64,000 nucleotides of DNA from DASUPK01 sp963743575 (lineage in GTDB: Bacteria; Actinomycetota; Thermoleophilia; Solirubrobacterales; 70-9): assembly GCA_963743575.1 (NCBI GenBank), contig CAVUQC010000007.1, positions 1,054,001-1,118,000 of the forward strand, given 5' to 3'. The notes beneath the pieces were generated by a model, which made no database searches, was not told where the DNA came from, and saw nothing but the letters and a program-made list of their open reading frames with translations. Of this stretch, positions 61,073 through 64,000 are shown in pieces (within the stretch, counting starts at the first letter, position 1; each line of letters starts with the position of its first letter). A program made the translations under genes and the position numbers.

Positions 61073-61921
61073 CTAGGCGATCGACGTGCGGAGCTCGCCC
61101 AGCGTGGGCGATGAGATCACGATCTCGTCGCCGGGCCGGAGCCACACCCGCGGGTCGCGCACACTGCCGACCCCGGAGGGGGTTCCGGTCGAGACGATGT
61201 CTCCCGGCTCCAGGGTCATCCAGCGGGAGAGGCGCGCCACCAGCTCGGCCACGGAGAAGACCAGGTCCGAGGTCGAGGCGTCCTGCATCCGCTCGCCGTT
61301 CAGGTCGAGCGTGAAGGAGATCTCCTCGGGCGGCCCCGCCTCGTCCGGGGTGACCAACGCTGGGCCGCAGGGGGCGGAGTCATCGAACACCTTCCCCGGC
61401 ATCCACTGTGGCGTCGCGAACTGGAGATCGCGAGCCGAGAGGTCGTTGAGGAGCATATAGCCGGCGATCGCCTCGAGGGCTTGCCCGGGATCCACGTCCC
61501 GGCAGCGCTTGCCCACGACGAAGGCGACCTCTGCCTCGTAGTCGACCTTCTCGCTCGCCGCGGGTAGCTCGACGGTCGCGCCGGCGGGTGCGAGCGCGTT
61601 GCGGAACTTGGCGAAGAAGGTGGGCTGGTCGGGTGGATCGATTCCAGCCTCGGCGGCGTGCGACCGGTAGTTGAGCCCGATGCAGACGATCTTGTCGGGG
61701 TCGGGCACCGGCGGGAGCAGAACCGGATCGGGGACCGGCGCCGGGCCACCCGCCTCGACCCCCTTGGCGAGGTCCCCGACCTGACCCGCCTCGATGAGCC
61801 GGCGCACCGTGATGGACTCGACTCCGAGCACCGGGGCCGCGTCGATGATCCCCGCCTCGGTCTGGACGCCGGCCCTGCCGGCGCCGCCGGCCGCGTAGCT
61901 CACGAGTCTCATGCGGGCCAC
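61073..61921 (-). CDS. Fumarylacetoacetate hydrolase-family enzyme
   Basis: The 282-aa protein has the FAH fold with IVCIGLNYRSHAAEAGID, FAKFRNALAPAGATVELP, VDYEAEVAFVVGKRCRDV with metal-binding Glu, LLNDLSARDLQ and TGTPSGVG. It hydrolyses or decarboxylates beta-diketo or 2-oxo acids from aromatic breakdown; the substrate is not evident. GTG 61921 is the longest start; ATG 61912 gives MRLVSYAAGG, the usual beginning. Confidence 0.9.
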   Translation of the reverse strand: MARMRLVSYAAGGAGRAGVQTEAGIIDAAPVLGVESITVRRLIEAGQVGDLAKGVEAGGPAPVPDPVLLPPVPDPDKIVCIGLNYRSHAAEAGIDPPDQPTFFAKFRNALAPAGATVELPAASEKVDYEAEVAFVVGKRCRDVDPGQALEAIAGYMLLNDLSARDLQFATPQWMPGKVFDDSAPCGPALVTPDEAGPPEEISFTLDLNGERMQDASTSDLVFSVAELVARLSRWMTLEPGDIVSTGTPSGVGSVRDPRVWLRPGDEIVISSPTLGELRTSIA

Positions 61922-62021
61922 CCTAGTCGCCGCGTGGGCATGTCGCGGGCGGGTTCGTTAGGTTCTCGCGCCATCGAGGGGGGTCAATCCCCGAAAACAC
62001 CCAGTGCATGAGGAGGCACGC

Positions 62022-62231
62022 ATGGCAGAAGGGACCGTCAAGTGGTTCAGCAACGAGAAGGGGTACGGCTTCATCACGCCCGATGACGGCGGGAAGGACC
62101 TCTTCGTCCACTTCTCGAGCATCGACGGGGACGGCTATCGCTCGCTCGACGATGGGGCGAAGGTCAGCTACGAGTCCGAGGAGGGCCCGAAGGGCCCGGT
62201 CGCGACGAACGTTTCGCTGACGAGCGGCTAG
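62022..62231 (+). CDS. Cold-shock-domain protein
   Basis: The 69-aa OB-fold protein has both RNA-binding motifs, KGYGFIT (RNP1) and DLFVHFS (RNP2), and begins MAEGTVKWFSNEKGYGF. It binds single-stranded nucleic acid and melts RNA structures. AGGAGG five bases before the ATG gives strong translation. It lies just before tRNA-Asp. Confidence 0.96.
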   Translation: MAEGTVKWFSNEKGYGFITPDDGGKDLFVHFSSIDGDGYRSLDDGAKVSYESEEGPKGPVATNVSLTSG

Positions 62232-62246
62232 CCTCCTATGGCCCTC

Positions 62247-62320
<74 letters not shown>

Positions 62321-62324
62321 TTCC

Positions 62325-63485
62325 CTACTGGTGCGGCAGGGATGAGCCGGCCAGGAAGAAGAACCAGATCTCGAGCGCGAGGATCCCGAGGATGACGCTC
62401 CCCGCCACGACCCTCTCCGGAGCGCTCATGCCGAATCTCGACCTGATGTCCTGAACCCGGTCGCCGCGCTTGGCTCGCTGCCAGGGGGAGGTTTCCCCGG
62501 CGAACCTCGGGCGCCCCGTTAGCCGGTCGTACTTCGCGCTCAGCCAGGTCAGGGCGAGGCCGAGGAGGAACTCCAGGACCGCGAGGACCACGAGCACGCT
62601 CACCACGCCACGCAGGCTCAGAACCTGCCCCCCCTGCGCCCGGGAGCCGACCCAGATCGCGAGCAGCGGTGCTCCGGTGAAGGTGTTGATTGCCGCCAGT
62701 GCCGTCGCCGTGATCAGGAGCATCCGCTTGAGCTCCAGATGCGCCGGGGGCTCCCAGTGCAGCTCGGGCGTCGGCAGGCTGGCTGTCGCCAGTTCGCGCG
62801 GATCGAAGTCGGGCTCGAGCCCGATTCCATCCAGGTCGAGATCCAGGGCACTCTCCCCGCCGCTGACCCCGGCCGCCATCGCATCGATCTGCTCGGGAGT
62901 GACGCCGCCGGTATGGACCGTGACGGCATTGGGCCGTCCGTCCTGGTGCGCCTGCAGCACCGCGATGCAGCCGCCGACCACGACCGCCGTCTTGCTGGAC
63001 GCGATCCGCTTCGTGGCGAGATCCAGGCCGAAGACGGCCTCGGAGCGGCGATAGAGGCCGACATCGGGCGAGACGACCCACATCGGCCAGGAGGGCCCGA
63101 GGTGGGTGCCCAGCCCGGCGAAGCCGAGGATGCGGCCGTCGCGGTCCCGCACCGGGAACGTGATCCGCGAGCGGAAGAAGGCATGCACGCGGCCTCGCCC
63201 CGAGAGGCGCGCCAGCCCCGAAGCGACGATCTCCTCGGTGGAATAGCCCCGCTCGCGCAGATGCGACATGAGCTCGTCCGGGCCGACAGGCGCGTAGCCG
63301 ACGCCGAAGAGGCGGATCACATTTTTGTCGAGGCCGTGACCGTCGAGAACCGCTCGCGCAGCTTCAGCGCGATCGGAGTCCCAGAGATAGTCCTCGAAGA
63401 ACTCGCCGGCGTCAGCCAGCAGCTCCGCGAGCCGGACTTCCGTGATTGGTTTCTCCTGCGTCTGTTGCATCCCGCCAGTGTTCAT
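62325..63485 (-). CDS. DnaG-primase-like fragment fused to membrane helices
   Basis: The first ~150 residues match the N-terminal part of the DnaG catalytic core (ARAVLDGHGLDKNVIRLFGV, GYAPVGPDELMSHLRERGY, RSRITFPVRDRDGRILGFAG). After SKTAVVVGGCIAVLQAHQDG, where the TOPRIM motif EGYFD is expected, the acidic residues are missing, and no zinc finger precedes. The C-terminal third has three or four hydrophobic segments. It is unlikely to make primers; a membrane sensor using a borrowed fold is possible. Confidence 0.65.
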   Translation of the reverse strand: MNTGGMQQTQEKPITEVRLAELLADAGEFFEDYLWDSDRAEAARAVLDGHGLDKNVIRLFGVGYAPVGPDELMSHLRERGYSTEEIVASGLARLSGRGRVHAFFRSRITFPVRDRDGRILGFAGLGTHLGPSWPMWVVSPDVGLYRRSEAVFGLDLATKRIASSKTAVVVGGCIAVLQAHQDGRPNAVTVHTGGVTPEQIDAMAAGVSGGESALDLDLDGIGLEPDFDPRELATASLPTPELHWEPPAHLELKRMLLITATALAAINTFTGAPLLAIWVGSRAQGGQVLSLRGVVSVLVVLAVLEFLLGLALTWLSAKYDRLTGRPRFAGETSPWQRAKRGDRVQDIRSRFGMSAPERVVAGSVILGILALEIWFFFLAGSSLPHQ

Positions 63486-63559
63486 CCTCCCATGCGCAGT
63501 TGATCGGCACCTAAGGAGGCGGGCGACGGGTGGGATCGTGTCTCCGGGATGCTTAGTGC

Positions 63560-64000
63560 ATGGTCAACGAATCCCAGGTCGTCTATCTGACGCCTCCCCA
63601 GGAGGATCTGCCGCAGGAATTCCAGTCGCGCAACCTCCGCAAGCGCGCGCTGCAGGCCCTTGTGGCGCTGGGACTGCTGGTGGCGGTCTTCCTGCTCGCT
63701 CCTGGGCTCGGCGACGTCCGCGACCTGCTGGTGAAGGCGAAGCCGAGCTGGCTGGCGCTCGCGGTCGCGCTCGAGGGGCTCTCCTTCGTTTCCTACCTGA
63801 TCATGTTCGGACCGATCTTCTGCACCGGCCTGAACTGGAACCGGAGCTGGCAGATCGGAGGGACCGAGCTCGCGATGGGCTCGATCGTTCCCGCCAGCGG
63901 AGCCGGCGGCCTGGCCCTTGGCGCCTGGGTCCTCCACCGTGGCGGCATGGGGGGCGAGCGAATCGCTCGGCGCTCGGTGGCATTCTTCATGATCAAGAGC
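63560..64000 (+). CDS. UPF0104 / lysylphosphatidylglycerol-synthase-like membrane protein (N-terminal part)
   Basis: The partial protein (147 residues seen) has a short polar N terminus, a first helix RALQALVALGLLVAVFLLAP, then KPSWLALAVALEGLSFVSYL and the conserved MGSIVPASGAGGLALGAWVL segment, as in YbhN-type flippase-like proteins. It is cut by the window end. It is divergent from the primase-like gene, 74 bp apart. Confidence 0.82.
   Translation, partial: MVNESQVVYLTPPQEDLPQEFQSRNLRKRALQALVALGLLVAVFLLAPGLGDVRDLLVKAKPSWLALAVALEGLSFVSYLIMFGPIFCTGLNWNRSWQIGGTELAMGSIVPASGAGGLALGAWVLHRGGMGGERIARRSVAFFMIKS

Overview
The window is high-GC, gene-dense bacterial chromosome, most likely from the actinobacterial class Thermoleophilia (Solirubrobacterales or a relative). 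This placement is inferred from several things together: the HspR-controlled dnaK-grpE-dnaJ-hspR and clpB loci, an ino1/phosphatidylinositol-synthase pair, F420-type LLM oxidoreductase and DHA2 transporters, many start codons only 6-10 nt behind a -10 hexamer (leaderless mRNA), and a family of SnoaL-like proteins ending in ALEAAGLSE. There are no rRNA genes, CRISPR arrays or IS transposases. Three tRNA genes are present (Glu-TTC, Val-TAC, Asp-GTC).

Layout. 1-5.9 kb: a leftward, translationally coupled purine operon (GYD protein, purD, purE, purB, a glutaredoxin-like gene, purC, purS, purQ, start of purL). 6-10.7 kb: two methyltransferases, an enoyl-CoA hydratase and a secreted two-transglycosylase/D,D-peptidase fusion with its partner. 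10.8-19 kb: the heat-shock locus with clpB and dnaK-grpE-dnaJ-hspR, with a variant HspR-type operator before clpB and a weaker one before dnaK. 19-22.6 kb: secreted nuclease/phosphatase, cytochrome c, endonuclease III, Asp-nucleophile hydrolase. 22.6-30.5 kb: two PAP2/AUR1-like proteins, a CDP-alcohol phosphatidyltransferase, inositol-phosphate synthase, a GT4-PHP fusion and a degenerate uracil-DNA-glycosylase-fold protein; this looks like an inositol-lipid/envelope locus. 30.5-46.6 kb: GH5 hydrolase, MarR/MFS divergon, LLM oxidoreductase, RNA methyltransferase, M3-like peptidase, two phasin-like coiled coils, argF, lgt, an SDR, an ATP-grasp protein and a frameshifted esterase.

47.46-58.55 kb is the unusual part. 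It lies between a decayed phoD gene and an ftsH-like gene and is bounded by imperfect inverted copies (about 80 nt) of one sequence. Inside are seven SnoaL-like genes and about nine other small genes, separated by two kinds of short dyad site. Site A has a central 6-mer GGACGA that is invariant in 13 of 13 copies. Site B has GCATGG in 10 of 11 copies. The flanking arms vary but keep their complementarity. The best B site is an exact 11-6-11 inverted repeat, the geometry of a tyrosine-recombinase core site. All sites left of 52.2 kb point right and all sites right of 52.9 kb point left; between them sits a 226-aa tyrosine recombinase. Most SnoaL units carry their own GATACT -10 box and share near-identical ends, and the 3' module (CGGAGTAG plus site A) persists where the cargo is not SnoaL. 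I read this as a candidate cassette-collecting element, distinct from classical integrons; an RNA/REP-type hairpin family is the main alternative.

58.55-64 kb: an ftsH-like protease, a cyclic-nucleotide-domain protein, an FAH-family enzyme, a cold-shock protein, tRNA-Asp, a DnaG-like fragment fused to membrane helices, and the start of a UPF0104-type membrane protein.
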